Notes under the pieces: model-generated
Database searches by the model: none
What the model saw: only the letters and a program-made list of their open reading frames with translations
What the model was told of the DNA's origin: nothing
Translations under genes and position numbers: made by a program
DNA from: Polyodon spathula
Taxonomy: Eukaryota; Chordata; Actinopteri; Acipenseriformes; Polyodontidae
Assembly: GCF_017654505.1 (NCBI RefSeq)
Contig: NC_054545.1
Location: 7,577,927-7,641,926, forward strand
Reading direction: 5' to 3'
Length of the DNA stretch: 64,000 nucleotides
Part shown: piece after piece, positions 50,264 to 64,000 of the stretch
Layout: each line of letters starts with the position of its first letter
Numbering within the stretch: the first letter of the stretch is position 1

Positions 50264-51200
50264 TGAACCTGTCACTGCAGTACTAACCTGTAATACAGAC
50301 TGTGTGCCTCCACAGACACTTATCTTAACCCTTCCATGCTCTATGTCCTCAGTCAGAGGAAGGGAACAGGACAGTAGATCTTTATCTGGAGCTGCTAGAA
50401 GTGTGTGTAATTGCAAGCATCGTGCCCCTCTGTGTTATAAGAGTGGGAATATCAGTTGAGCTTTTAAAACACCTTTAAAAAAATGGTTGTGATATTTCTA
50501 TTAAACCGGTGCCATAGTAGTGCAAATGTACCCTTTCTTCAGTTCTCATGCTTGGATTACGTATTTAAAGTAATTACCCTGCCGTCTTTTTACGCTTTAC
50601 CAATGGCACACTACAGTGAGCTTTTATAAGGGTTGAGAGGACACAGCCTTTTACCTCTTTCCACAACACAAACGTATTACTTTAGGAGTCTAACAGTCTC
50701 AGACCTTGATCCGATGAAAAAGCTGCAGCTGGATGATTCCTGAGCCCTTCCAGTATTGGCACTCGCATTTGTTCCCTGCAATGATTGCACCTTCATTTTC
50801 ATAGAGCTAGGTAGGACTGACTGGGAACAGGTTACATTGGGGGCCTGGGGAGAAGGGAGCAGGGTGGTGAATTCCTCAGGCCAGGTTAAATTTTATTGGG
50901 ATACTCACGACTAGCCTCCTCTTGTGTAATATATTTTATTAGGATCTCTAATGACCTGCTTGAAGGACTGCACAAGGCCCATGCTAGGGTTGAGCTGTGA
51001 CTTAGAAGGAAGACTGCCTGCTATTTTAATATAAGCTCTCCATCCATCTTCAACCGAGGCCCACCCGCCTTGCTTAGCTTCTGTTATGTGATGACAGCAG
51101 TCCCCAAGGTGACATTGCCTGCAGACACAGTGTCCTGTCACATGCGTAATTTGTCAGTGAGATGCTACAGTGCATTAAAAAGGCGCCACTGATATTTCTT
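50264..51200. other. GTF2A1-STON2 intergenic DNA
   Basis: No gene is visible. The segment 50640-51140 has slightly higher GC and a chance minus-strand open frame that resembles nothing I know. Confidence 0.5.
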
Positions 51201-51219
51201 ATCGGGAGACCAAACATGT

Positions 51220-51243
51220 TTTATTTGACACAATAACTTTATT
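51220..51243 (-). promoter_or_regulatory. STON2: Candidate STON2 poly(A) signals
   Basis: Two minus-strand AATAAA hexamers (plus TTTATT at 51220-51225 and 51238-51243) lie about 2.6 kb below the STON2 stop. They would close a 3' UTR of normal length for this gene. Confidence 0.5.
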
Positions 51244-53794
51244 AAGTCTTGAATGTACAAAAGAAGCAACAGCAATATAGTGCATTTATAAAGAAAAAGT
51301 CCATTCCAGTTTACACATACACAGAACTCTGTGCTGATGGCACACTGCTTACAGTAGTAGACTCACATGGCTCGTATCAGCCAATACATTCTTAAAGAGA
51401 GCGGCCCCAGCAAACTGTGCTTAAGAAAGGATAGGCAATATTTATCGTACAAAATTAATTGCTGCCAGGCATAATTACATGATATTTACTGAAGTTAAAC
51501 TCTACATACATTCAAACAAGGCTGAATATTGATCAATGTCATTATTTCACTGAAGGGAGGGGACAGCTTTTGTTTTTCACATACACTTTCTTCTAACACG
51601 TAATGGGACATCCTGTGACTAATACTATGGCAATATTTGTTTTTTGAAGTGTGGTGTGTAACATCGACAGCCACAGGGTACAAACAAAGAATAAAAAACC
51701 TGCAGCTTGATACTTACACAGTTCAAATGCTGTGTCCATTGTTCTTAAAATGTCATTTGTTTTACTGGTCTGATATCACATAGTGCTTTGAGGACTGAAT
51801 TACATCTTAAAAATGTCATCAATAGAATAATCAGAGTAAAAAAAGATGTTGAACCTTTGACTATGACAGCTGAGCAAGCCTGGGCAAGTCTGACCTTATA
51901 GCTGTACTGAAGGACCCTCACAATCTGCATGGTCTAGTATCAGCTTAGTGTCACCTTTACTGCTATGCTCTTTACAGAAATGTCCTTAGTGTCTTTTTGA
52001 TTTTTAAAACTATATATTTTGCATAGCTATTTTTTCATTTGTTTATATTATTGTTACCACTATCGTTTGCCTTTTACCAGCTTTCAGACTCTCCTAGTTT
52101 TCTATGTGTAAATCTACAGACACCCTTTAATCAAACTATTACCTACAGTAGTGTATCCCCTCTTTTTTCTGTTTGTTTTTAACATTTTCTTGCATAATTA
52201 TAATCCTAGTAAGGTAATAGGAGTTAAAATAGGAACCAACACAATATTGCCCACCAAGGGCTCCAATTTATCACTGTATACAGTATGAAAGTATAGAGTA
52301 CATACATACATGTGCAACTGTGTTCTAACATCTTCACAAAACTCTTCATAAACAAAAATATATTTTAAAACAGAACTATAAACTTGCTCATTTTCAATAT
52401 TTAGTATGCCAGTTTAAATGTACAGCTTTAATATATATATATTTAATGGCCTATACAAATCTTAAGATTTTTCAAGGCTTTAAGGTCCTTTCATATGCTA
52501 TTCTGATTATCAGAAAAAGTCCAGTGTTCAATTTCTCTATTTTATGCTGTAACACATGTAAATCGTTCAATCTGAAGCACACCTGTAATGGTATTTATCA
52601 TACCACAAGCCTATTCTTTTGTATCAAATTAAGATATAGGCGCATCTAAAGGGGGTCGGGGGTTTGAATAGGTTTAATTACCTAAACTAACAAGTATGTT
52701 AGTAACATTACAATTGGATAAATGAATGTAAAGTGTCACAAACAGTAAGCACACAAATATGTAAATACTGGTGCCTCCACAATAGCATTAAGCATTTTAA
52801 GGATTTTTAATATTAGAGAAAGTCATTTGCCACCCTTTTTCCCCCCAAAACAGCCAAAAAAGCAAAATACATATCTGAATTTTCCTGCAGAGATATATAT
52901 TTGTTTTACATTTTTTTATAACATCTTCTATGTGAAAAGCACAACTGAGAAACAGTTGTTTACAAAGCAACAACTCCAACAAAATGGAAGCTGTTCTCCA
53001 CCATGAAAACAGCATTTGAAATGATGTTGCTGTCTAACTAAACAATACTGACATTCTCCTGCATCAAATACTACAAAGATTTGCCTATAATATTAATCTT
53101 TCAGCTTTTGAAAACTGTTTGGCCATCAAATGTGTCAATACTATGGATTCTTTTATCTCATTAACATGTTATTTCAGCACATGATAATTCACAAATTGGG
53201 TTAATTCAGAGTTAGGGCATGGCAGCAGTAAACTGTCACATTCTATACTGTGTAAGGGCCCTTCTTTAATTTACTGTTTTCAATACGATTCACGATTCTT
53301 CGATGTCAGACAGTAAAATAAAAAGGGAGCACCATACTGTACTGTTTTCAAAGTACTAACCCAAAAGAAATCAAGCTGTCACATCTATTAAAATCCAACT
53401 ATTTAGAAGATGAGGAGAGGAATAATGAGAGCTTGATTTAGTAAGAATCCACTTAAGAATTAATAAGCGTCTGGAATAAAAACAAAAGCAAATACAAAGC
53501 ATACAAATACATTTGGTTATGTATTTTAATTGTATGCTTCTCAAGTGCTGGTGAAGCAGGTTTACCACAGCCAGCAACCGACATCCCTGTAACTGAATAC
53601 TGAGCAAACTGAAGCAGACAAACCAACAGAGAAGCAGTCAGATGTTTTGCTCAAGACCTTGCCAGGCAGTGTCAACTGAAAATAGTGTTTCTTTGTTTTT
53701 CAAACTGCAACGAATGCATCCTCTCCTGTGATACTCTCTCGAAAGTGCATCTTTTTTATCCTTTATCCTTGAATCAATATGCTCTTTGTAGTGC
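51244..53794 (-). other. STON2: Probable STON2 3' UTR
   Basis: AT-rich, repeat-poor sequence with no open frames of note between the STON2 stop and the candidate poly(A) signals. Confidence 0.5.
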
Positions 53795-53878
53795 TCACTG
53801 ATGGCTACATTCATTTGGTTGGTCTCTCTGTGTTCCATTCAGCTCTTGCATTTGATCAATTTTCAGTTCAACTTCAAC
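53795..53878 (-). CDS. STON2: STON2 probable terminal exon
   Basis: An 84-bp segment after a strong polypyrimidine tract and caatag acceptor, in phase with the preceding exon. It encodes VEVELKIDQMQELNGTQRDQ then PNECSHQ and TGA. Homology is not decisive because the human reference isoform ends differently, so this rests on splice signals, phase and the well-placed stop. Confidence 0.7.
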   Translation of the reverse strand, partial: VEVELKIDQMQELNGTQRDQPNECSHQ

Positions 53879-54002
53879 CTATTGAAAGAAAAAGAAACAT
53901 TTTTAACAATACAAAACAAACCGCCACAGTAAATGACCAATTGTGCAGTGATCACAGAAACAGAAAGACAGACAATGAAGAAGCTAAACAGAGTAAAATG
54001 GA

Positions 54003-54081
<79 letters not shown>

Positions 54082-57000
54082 GAGTTTGAGAAAGAAATTA
54101 AGAAATGCAGAGAGAAGGGTCACACACAACTTTCCACAAACAGAGAAAGATGGGTGGGTTGCCATTATAACATACGGAATAGAATGGCATTCCTAGGGTG
54201 GGGCAACTGTATCAGTTTAGCAAAAACAGGCCTCTGTGCAACATAGCTGTACTTTGGATGGGGCAAAAATGGAGTTCCAGACTGGGTCCTTCCTGGATCA
54301 ATACCAGAACATACTCATTTAAATCCCTTGTTTAGAAAGATACAGAGTATTAGTGCTTGTGACAGAGTAGCTGTCTCCCGTGTGGGTGTGTGCACTCACT
54401 GCTGAGTGACAGGCAGGATACGCATCGCAGGTGAACAGGATGGGTTTACATATCAAGACAACGCACTGAACAGCTCACGTGTGTCTACCAGCAATGGTAG
54501 CGCACGATTCACATACAACAGTGTACAAAAACCTGGGTGGGATGTACAATCTCTGAACTAATCTTCTCTGATCAATAATAAACAAGTGTTACTGAAGAGC
54601 TTGACCATGGCAGATAAATGGTTAAGGCGGATAGATGACAGATTTCTGTAATAATAATAATAATGTTTTTATCATCATTATGGTTATTTTATTATTTTTG
54701 TGACACCTTTTTTATGTCACTGATATCTGGGGTCTCAGCGCTGCATTGAATTACAAGACCAGCTTCAGGCAAATTGCAATGTGTCCATTAGGGGGCGCTC
54801 ATGTGCCATCAAATTGAAAAGTACCAGAACTGGAGGACAGGAAACAAGGTGATTTTTGCCCCAAAAGGATATGAAAATAGCACTATTACTAAGAATAAGT
54901 ACATTTTTTTTCTTATACAAAGACCTGCAGTTTAGAGTCTATTTAGAGTCCACTCCTCAGATTCTCTTCACCAGAAACCAACATGACACTACACACTTAC
55001 AGCAAGTCTCAGCTAAGTCCAAGATAATGGAATACTCCATAGGCAGTGACTAACAGGCAAATGAATCACAGTGATGCTGAGACAGAAACATCCAGCTGAA
55101 CAAAAGACTACATCGAACATATATATTTTCAATTATCTATGATTGTAGAAAACTCCTGCGCCACCAGGGAGCATTGAGAGTAAGAAGCAATGCGATAAGC
55201 CAGGGTATGTAAACACACTGTGCTGCCAAAGAATGATGACAGGCCTGTCCACACTCCCAAACACTGAAGGACCCAGAGAACTGCGGTCTTAGCTGTTATT
55301 ATTGTCAGCTGTCCCACACATGAGTGCTTCAGTTTGTTTTTAATATACCCAGCAATTGTCAGGCAGTGTAAGCAAGTCCAAGTCTGTTGACCAGTTAGGG
55401 CATTTGAACAGCTTAAAGCAAGTAGAAATTTCCATATGAAGAAATACACCCATGCTCCAAGAACAAGCTATACTAACACTGTCATGCTTGGAACAAAGCT
55501 TCTAGAAAAGATTTCAGAGCAGAAGTGTCAAACCTTTTTTTGACTACAAAAGCCATTCTAATGTAATTAACAAGAGAAAAGTAACAGCATAACACCCCAG
55601 TATGAAAGTGCTGGCTATTAGGGATTGCTCTGGAGCTGTCTCAGTAATTGAAACTGTAAATATTATTTGATACATTTTAAATTATTCAGTTTTCAGATAT
55701 TGTGCCTATAAAGTACATACATTGTAATCCAGTACTTCATAATCACAAAATTCCCCAACAGCACTAATGTTATCAAAACATCCAGTCACTCGCTTTTACT
55801 TGGTATAATATATTATTAGTGCTGCTTATTGTTTGAACTGTAACACTCCTATGTTTATACTGGAACGTACGTGGTTATTAAATGAATGCAGGACTGTAAC
55901 CCGAATCACACTCCCTAAAACAAAGATACTGCAAGAACATCGCAGTACTTCTTCATACACACAATTATTCTGTCCGGATCTGCTTTTTAAACACACTTCT
56001 ACTGCTATTATTAAACACTTGTGTTTCAATACTTATGACCTAGTAAAGCTTAAACAATTTGAAATGCATTACAGTACCTGGTAGCAGTAATGTGCTTTGT
56101 AGCTGACCCATTTCTTCACGTCGCTTTTCTCTCCAACGGACAGGGAGCGCACAGTGGCTCTGGAGGCTGAGGCTGCCGGCATGTCGAACTCCACGTCCAC
56201 GTGTCGTGCAAACATTGAGTGCACCTCCCGGTCCGAGCCCAGCTCCAGATGAAAGAAGAAACTGTGAGGGTGGCCTGAAGCTACGAAGAGCACATAGAGC
56301 CTACAGTCAGGGCAGGGTTAGGCAAGGGAATTCAGGTAAGGCCTAAGGATTATTTTAGTACACTGTGTTCTGCCCATTGGAAAGCAATTGGAGCTTGCTT
56401 AATCAAACGAATAATATTGTGTAATAAAAGATCCTGCTGGTTAAGGTACTGACCAAGGCTTTAAAAAAAACACTATTACCTCTCATTAACAACTTTCTTC
56501 CAAGTATCATTTTTTTCACACTTTATTTTCACTTTTAATCAAGTGAGGAGACCTTTCCTTTTACAGGCAGGAAAATTCATGTAGGTTTAATTTTATAGAC
56601 AGACAATTAAGCTTTACTATGTCAGATATGCTGAAAACAGGCAAACTCTTTCAGGCATACAGACAAAGGATACCAAAATAAGCTTGGGTGGCAATGGAAC
56701 TGATTACAAGCAGCCTTTCTGAAACAAACATGCACAGCAAAAAAATAAAGACTGATAAATAATCAAAAATCCTAAGAGATGTTGTTGTTCAACGAGTAGA
56801 ATGAGAGAGTGGTCTTCGGTGGTTCGATGATTCACAAGATGCCTAGAAAGAGAGTTCGCCATTTAGAGAAAAAAGAAAAAGATTCTTGTCACTCTTTGTT
56901 AAGTGAGGTGGAATTGATTGGGTCAGAAAGGACTTGAAAGCCTGTGATTTTTGTGAGCTAATGCATGATGACAGTGAAGCTTTGTGTGATGAATTAATAG

Positions 57001-60000
57001 GGAGAGAGGAAACCCTGCCGCTGCATTATTTAAAGCCCTTACAGGCTAACTATTAACTGAAATACACCAGAAACACTTGAAACAAGTTACCAAATTCAGA
57101 GGCCCTTAGCAAATTCAAATATATAAAGATGCCGTTCTAGTGACAGGTGTTTCAGTTACTCAAAGAGGTTTCTGTCCATTGGCAACTAATCTTCTGTAGT
57201 TTTTCTAGTTCTCTCCAATATCTGACATATATGACAAAAGTCAAACTCAATATAGCACAACCAATAACCAATATTATAGTCACTTTACCTCAAGGAAATT
57301 GGAAGAATACAATGCTAGCATGAATAGAAAACGAATTTTAAATGCAGGATATGCTATATCTATAGGAGGCTAGAGTATGGTTTAAATTGTTTCAATACCT
57401 GCCTGGAATCACATCAACACACTGTATATTTTACAGCAACCAATTACAGGATCTGTCAATGCTACTAATGGTTTAATTATAAAGTGAAAGGAAATCATTC
57501 CTTTGAAATATATTTCTAGAAAATATGTTTGCATAAAGCATCACTTCTGTAAATGGCCCTGTAAAGAAGCATTTGAGCATCTCCTGATTGGAAATATTTC
57601 ACAGCTGTAATGTGAGCCCACATATAACCCACTCATCAAGCCACAGTTCTTTGGACTTTGGTTTTATCTGATTATACTAAAGAATCATGGGGCAAATGTC
57701 GCTTCAAAACACTAAAGCAAACTCGTAAAAATGGAGGCTTTGTGTTGGTGCAAACAAAAAAAACAACAAACAGGCCAGTGAGGGAAAACTCCCTAAACCT
57801 CAAGTAATCATAGTCAGCTGCCTATATTTAAAAAAACTATCATTCTGAAACTGTGGTCAATACAACATGTCTAAATAAACCAAAACCAATAGCCAGCTAT
57901 CGTTAAGATTTTTAGCCCACGGGACACGTGAGTACACTAACTATTTATTTAAAAGACACTATTTTAATAAGCGGGTGTAATAAACAATAACGCCATCACT
58001 CTGTGTTACACCTCACATGAAACACTGCACAGCAAGGATACGATAAACAAGAACTAGAAGTGTGGGAGGTGATTGACTTGTTTATTTGAGATCAACTTTC
58101 AGTCTAAACTATTTTCAAGTAGGGAACCTTCCATCTGTACTATTTTTTAGAAGTGGCAGGAAACAGTTTCAGACCATAAACAAATGTTGAGGTTACTCTT
58201 CATTAGCATTAAACATCCATAACACAGCACATGTAATAATTAACACAGCATTAACACATACAAATAAAATAACATAAATAAAAAAGGTTCCTACCTGAGT
58301 TTTTGTCAGGAAGCCTGTTTATCCTCCATACCACCGCCTTAAAAGCATGCTCATATTTGGCAGTTCCCAAAGTTACTCGCATTACAGGCTCTGACCCGGA
58401 GGTGCTGGTGGAACCAAAACTTGCCCCTTTATTCATTTTGGCTTTCAAAGACTTCTCTCCTGTGACACTCTCCCGCCGGAAATTCTTCATCAGAGCTTTG
58501 GCAACAGGGTAGCGGATCATCACGTTTTCACAGGGAATCAATGTCAGTGGATCCCGGTTGGATGAAAACCCTGATGACATCACTAACCAAGACTGTAGCT
58601 CCACCTCGGCTCCCTTGACAGTAGCTATGGTCCTGAGAGTAAAGGGCAGAGTTTTTTCTGCAAAAGCTGTCCTGAAGCGCATCAATTCAAACCTGTGTGC
58701 GCTTGGTGGAACAAACGCAATAGATCTCGTATTTGCAAATTCCTTTTCATCCACATATTTGTTCAACTGGCAGTCTCTGAGCTTAATCCATCTTGTTGTG
58801 CTGTTTGGAATGATGTCATGTCTAGAAACAACTTCATTCCCCTTGATTTGGACATCATTAAAACCTATCCTGCATATTGGTGTCCCTGAAACAAAAGCCA
58901 AAACGCTGACATGAGTCACCACTGACTGGCGCAAGATTCGGTTATCCCCTTTGGCCACCACACCACAAAACTCATCCCTAACTTCTATGGATATCTCGTC
59001 CTCCAAGTAATTCGAAGGACGCAAATATGTGTCCACATCCAGTGGCAGACTCATCAACACATTCTGAACCGCTGATATAAAACTCAAAAAATCTTTGTAA
59101 TTTTTTGTTCCAAGTTTAACAATTTGTTCCATTACAGGTGTGTGAACTACTGCTACCTTTGGCTGATATTTCTTTTTTTCCTTGTAAGTTACATGGTCTA
59201 TCCGTATTGTGTGAATTTTCCCATTTTCATCAAAGGTTTGTAGCTTGGGCTCTGATAACCCGTGGCTGGCATTCAACTGAATCGTCTTAAAAGGCTTTGC
59301 CAATCCTTTTTCATAATAAAGTTGTAAGCAACCGGCCTCTGTCAGTTTCACATGAATCACTCCCCAGTGCCTGGATGACATCATGCTCTTCTTTTCAGGT
59401 ATCCTTAGCATCATTGGCCAACCATCTCTAGGCTCCAAGTGGGATGGCACAAAAGGTGGTTCATCAAGCTCATCAGAATCTATGGGTTCACCAGGCATGG
59501 TAGGATTATCTGCTTCATCTAGATCTGCAATTTGCATCTGCTTCAATTGCTCTAAGGTTTGATTTTCAGGAACATTATTGAACCTGTCCTCTTGGATGCT
59601 GGTATCAAAAACAGGAGAGAAAAGCAGGACGGAGTCTGTTTTGACATCGACTCCTTCAGTGAGAAAGGGAGAGCTGAATGAATACACCTGAGGACTCCCT
59701 GGTCCATTGTTCTCTGACGTATCAACAAGCAGGGGCTCTTGCTTATCAAAGTAGGCACTGAAAGGGTTAATGGGTGATGGCTGAACATCCAAAAGTTTGC
59801 TATCCAAAAATGGATTTATCTTACTGCATGGTGTTCTGGTATTAGCTGGAGGACTGTCGGGAGTGAAAACATAATTGGTCTTTTCCGGAGCCAAATCAAA
59901 CAAGTTCCTCGTCACCTCTGTCTTTAGCGAATGTCCCTCAGAGATAATCAAGTTACTATTGGAGTCTTGAGTGGGAGCATGGCTGAAGTTGTTAACCTTT

Positions 60001-60169
60001 AAAGGTTTTGGAGAAGGAAGAAAGCAGGAGTCCTCATCGTCATCGAAGGTAACCCAACTTGCAAAGCGGGTTGTTTTTCTGTCTGACTGTCCATTCATTT
60101 GTTTATCGATTTGAAGCCAGTTAACTGCATCCATGTTTATATCTTCATCATCTTGAAAGACAGAAGAAT
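53795..60169 (-). CDS. STON2: STON2, stonin-2, 3' part (three coding exons; 5' exons outside window)
   Basis: Stonin-2 is a clathrin endocytic adaptor that sorts synaptotagmin and binds AP-2 and EH-domain proteins at the plasma membrane and synapse. In coding order the exons seen are 58295-60169, 56078-56280 and 53795-53878. The first has the AP-2 ear motif W-V-T-F within ASWVTFDDDED and two NPF motifs (INPFLD, INPFSAY) for EH domains. The stonin homology region starting GWPMMLRIPEKK follows, then most of the mu-homology domain. The second exon continues with SGHPHSFFFHLELGSDREV as in human. The first ~200 residues of the human protein have no counterpart in the window. Confidence 0.95.
53879..56077 (-). 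other. STON2: STON2 intron before the terminal exon
   Basis: It contains an AAT array at 54004-54081. The segment 54350-54560 is less AT-rich and could be an old repeat. Nothing else is recognised. Confidence 0.7.
54004..54081. repeat. (AAT)n microsatellite
   Basis: About 26 AAT units in the last STON2 intron. Confidence 0.95.
56078..56280 (-). CDS. STON2: STON2 exon: end of mu-homology domain
   Basis: A 203-bp exon, acceptor ttcgtag and donor gtactg, joining in frame as NS-A-SGHPHSFFFHLEL and ending KAHYCYQ. If the donor is not used, the frame ends after two more codons (V-L-stop). Confidence 0.95.
56281..58294 (-). other. STON2: STON2 intron between the large exon and the 203-bp exon
   Basis: AT-rich, no repeat arrays and no recognisable features. 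Confidence 0.7.
58295..60169 (-). CDS. STON2: STON2 large exon: WVxF, NPF, stonin and mu-homology domains
   Basis: A 1875-bp exon with acceptor tttatag and donor gtagga. It enters in phase 1 and leaves in phase 1. The frame runs from SSVFQDDEDINMDAVNW to INRLPDKNS without a stop. Part of it (58756-59357) is repeated in inverted orientation in the intron upstream. Confidence 0.96.
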
Positions 60170-60681
60170 CTATAAAATAATAGAGAGGGTAGAAGTTAAC
60201 AGAGTTAACCAGTCCAGCATATAAAAATAGTCCACTATGCCTATATTTCACTTTGAACTAAAACATTTTTCCAGTTGGTTAACTTTTGAAAGAACTGTGG
60301 TTGTGAATCTGTCACCAGTTGCTACTTTATAATGACAGAGTAAAAATGGAAAAAAACAAACCAACAACAAAGACAGCAGATTCTCTCCTCTTACTTGGGA
60401 GCCTTGTTGGGTGGGGCAGTGAGATCACATGGGATAACTGATCTATCACCAAAATACAGCTGCTGTAGAAACACGACAGCATGCAAAACGTCTTTACTGT
60501 ACTGCACAGTACAGATAGCAATAATTATAGTATCGACTAACAGTTGGAACCATTCAATATAAAGCGGCATGCATTAATTAACCCTGTAATTACCATTTTT
60601 GTATCACACACGATACAATGCTTAGCCACCCCTCTCTCTCTCTCTCTCTCATATATAATCCATATATATATATATATATAT

Positions 60682-60728
60682 ATGGATTAAACTCAGAGAC
60701 TGCCAGTTGAACAAATACGTGGATGAAA
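60682..60728 (+). repeat. Inverted 47-bp copy of STON2 exon sequence (copy A)
   Basis: It matches the complement of 58745-58791 with two differences. One of these, and the base following the end of the longer copy, are shared with that copy at 60784-61385, which points to a common duplicated ancestor. It is flanked by TA-rich DNA. Confidence 0.85.
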
Positions 60729-60759
60729 TATATGTATATATATAAATATTTTTTTAAAT

Positions 60760-61485
60760 CCAGTCTCATAAACCAGGATTTCTATTCATGTGAAACTGAC
60801 AGAGGCCGGTTGCTTACAACTTTATTATGAAAAAGGATTGGCAAAGCCTTTTAAGACGATTCAGTTGAATGCCAGCCACGGGTTATCAGAGCCCAAGCTA
60901 CAAACCTTTGATGAAAATGGGAAAATTCACACAATACGGATAGTCCATGTAACTTACAAGGAAAAAAAGAAATATCAGCCAAAGGTAGCAGTAGTTCACA
61001 CACCTGTAATGGAACAAATTGTTAAACTTGGAACAAAAAATTACAAAGATTTTTTGAGTTTTATATCAGCGGTTCAGAATGTGTTGATGAGTCTGCCACT
61101 GGATGTGGACACATATTTGCGTCCTTCAAATTACTTGAAGGACGAGATATCCATAGAAGTTAGGGATGAGTTTTGTGGTGTGGTGGCCAAAGGGGATAAC
61201 TGAATCTTGCGCCAGTCAGTGGTGACTCATGTCAGCGTTTTGGCTTTTGTTTCAGGGACACCAATATGCAGGATAGGTTTTAATGATGTCCAAATCAAGG
61301 GGAATGAAGTTGTTTCTAGACATGGCATCGTTCCAAACAGCACAACAAGACGGATTAAACTCACAGACTGCCAGCTGAACAAATACCCCATCATATACTA
61401 TATGATATATATTTATATATATACAGGATATATCTATATATATATATATATATAAAAATACAGCCTCATAAACCAGGATTTCTAT
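60760..61485 (+). repeat. Tandem unit flanking the STON2 exon copies
   Basis: The 25-bp segment cagtctcataaaccagg-atttctat at 60760-60785 recurs at 61461-61485, each time directly after TA-rich DNA that follows an exon copy. This implies a tandem dimer of a unit made of exon piece, TA tract and this segment, in which the first unit is largely deleted. Confidence 0.75.
60784..61385 (+). pseudogene. Inverted 602-bp copy of the STON2 large exon (copy B)
   Basis: It matches the complement of 58756-59357 at equal length, without gaps and with about ten base differences (~98% identity). Six differences fall in the last ~70 bp. One change turns CGA into TGA at 61201-61203 and breaks the frame. Both ends lie inside the exon, so it is a partial DNA-level duplication and not a spliced retrocopy of the gene. 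It lies in the STON2 intron upstream of the exon. Confidence 0.92.

Positions 61486-64000
<2,515 letters not shown>

Noticed and set aside
54350..54560. Possible LTR or other repeat in the last STON2 intron
   Set aside because: The base composition differs from the flanks, but no termini, tRNA primer site or coding relic could be identified.
60790..61203. Plus-strand STON1/STON2-like gene
   Set aside because: It is a partial inverted copy of the STON2 exon with both ends cut inside the exon and a stop; no start context or splice sites belong to it.

Overview
This is vertebrate nuclear DNA: AT-rich, intron-rich and full of microsatellites and old interspersed repeats. Three protein-coding genes can be read exon by exon: TSHR (+, 10 coding exons, 829-28634), GTF2A1 (-, 10 coding exons, 38617-48862) and the 3' part of STON2 (-, 3 coding exons, 53795-60169, with its 5' exons beyond the right edge). 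The order and orientation TSHR> <GTF2A1 <STON2 is the one known from human 14q31. The paralogous block (FSHR/LHCGR, GTF2A1L, STON1) lies on human chromosome 2, so this is one arm of an ancient vertebrate paralogon.

The repeats suggest a ray-finned fish, plausibly a non-teleost such as a sturgeon or paddlefish. The evidence is a tRNA-headed SINE of a type I associate with Acipenseriformes, MIR-like CORE-SINEs, and relics of LINE, Tc1/mariner and pogo/Tigger elements. This assignment is inference; the sequence does not prove it.

Layout. 1-828: upstream of the TSHR start, no clear promoter. 829-28634: TSHR, including a 15-kb first intron that holds a full-length SINE with target-site duplications, a decayed LINE endonuclease and a decayed transposon-associated ORF. 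28635-38616: the tail-to-tail interval between TSHR and GTF2A1, with a ~100-bp poly-G tract, a pogo/Tigger relic, a MITE abutting a SINE head, and short palindromic repeats. 38617-49240: GTF2A1 with a recognisable TATA-containing promoter on the minus strand. 49240-53794: intergenic DNA and the probable STON2 3' UTR. 53795-64000: the STON2 3' exons and part of an upstream intron.

The most unusual structure is in that STON2 intron. A 602-bp piece of the large STON2 exon is present a second time, inverted and ~98% identical, about 1.4 kb upstream, with a further 47-bp fragment beside it. The copy has a premature stop from a C-to-T change at a CpG. The STON2 pre-mRNA could therefore fold the exon against the intronic copy into a long double-stranded RNA that spans the exon's 3' splice site.

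The three genes do not form one pathway. TSHR is a plasma-membrane glycoprotein-hormone receptor, GTF2A1 is a general transcription factor, and STON2 is an endocytic adaptor.
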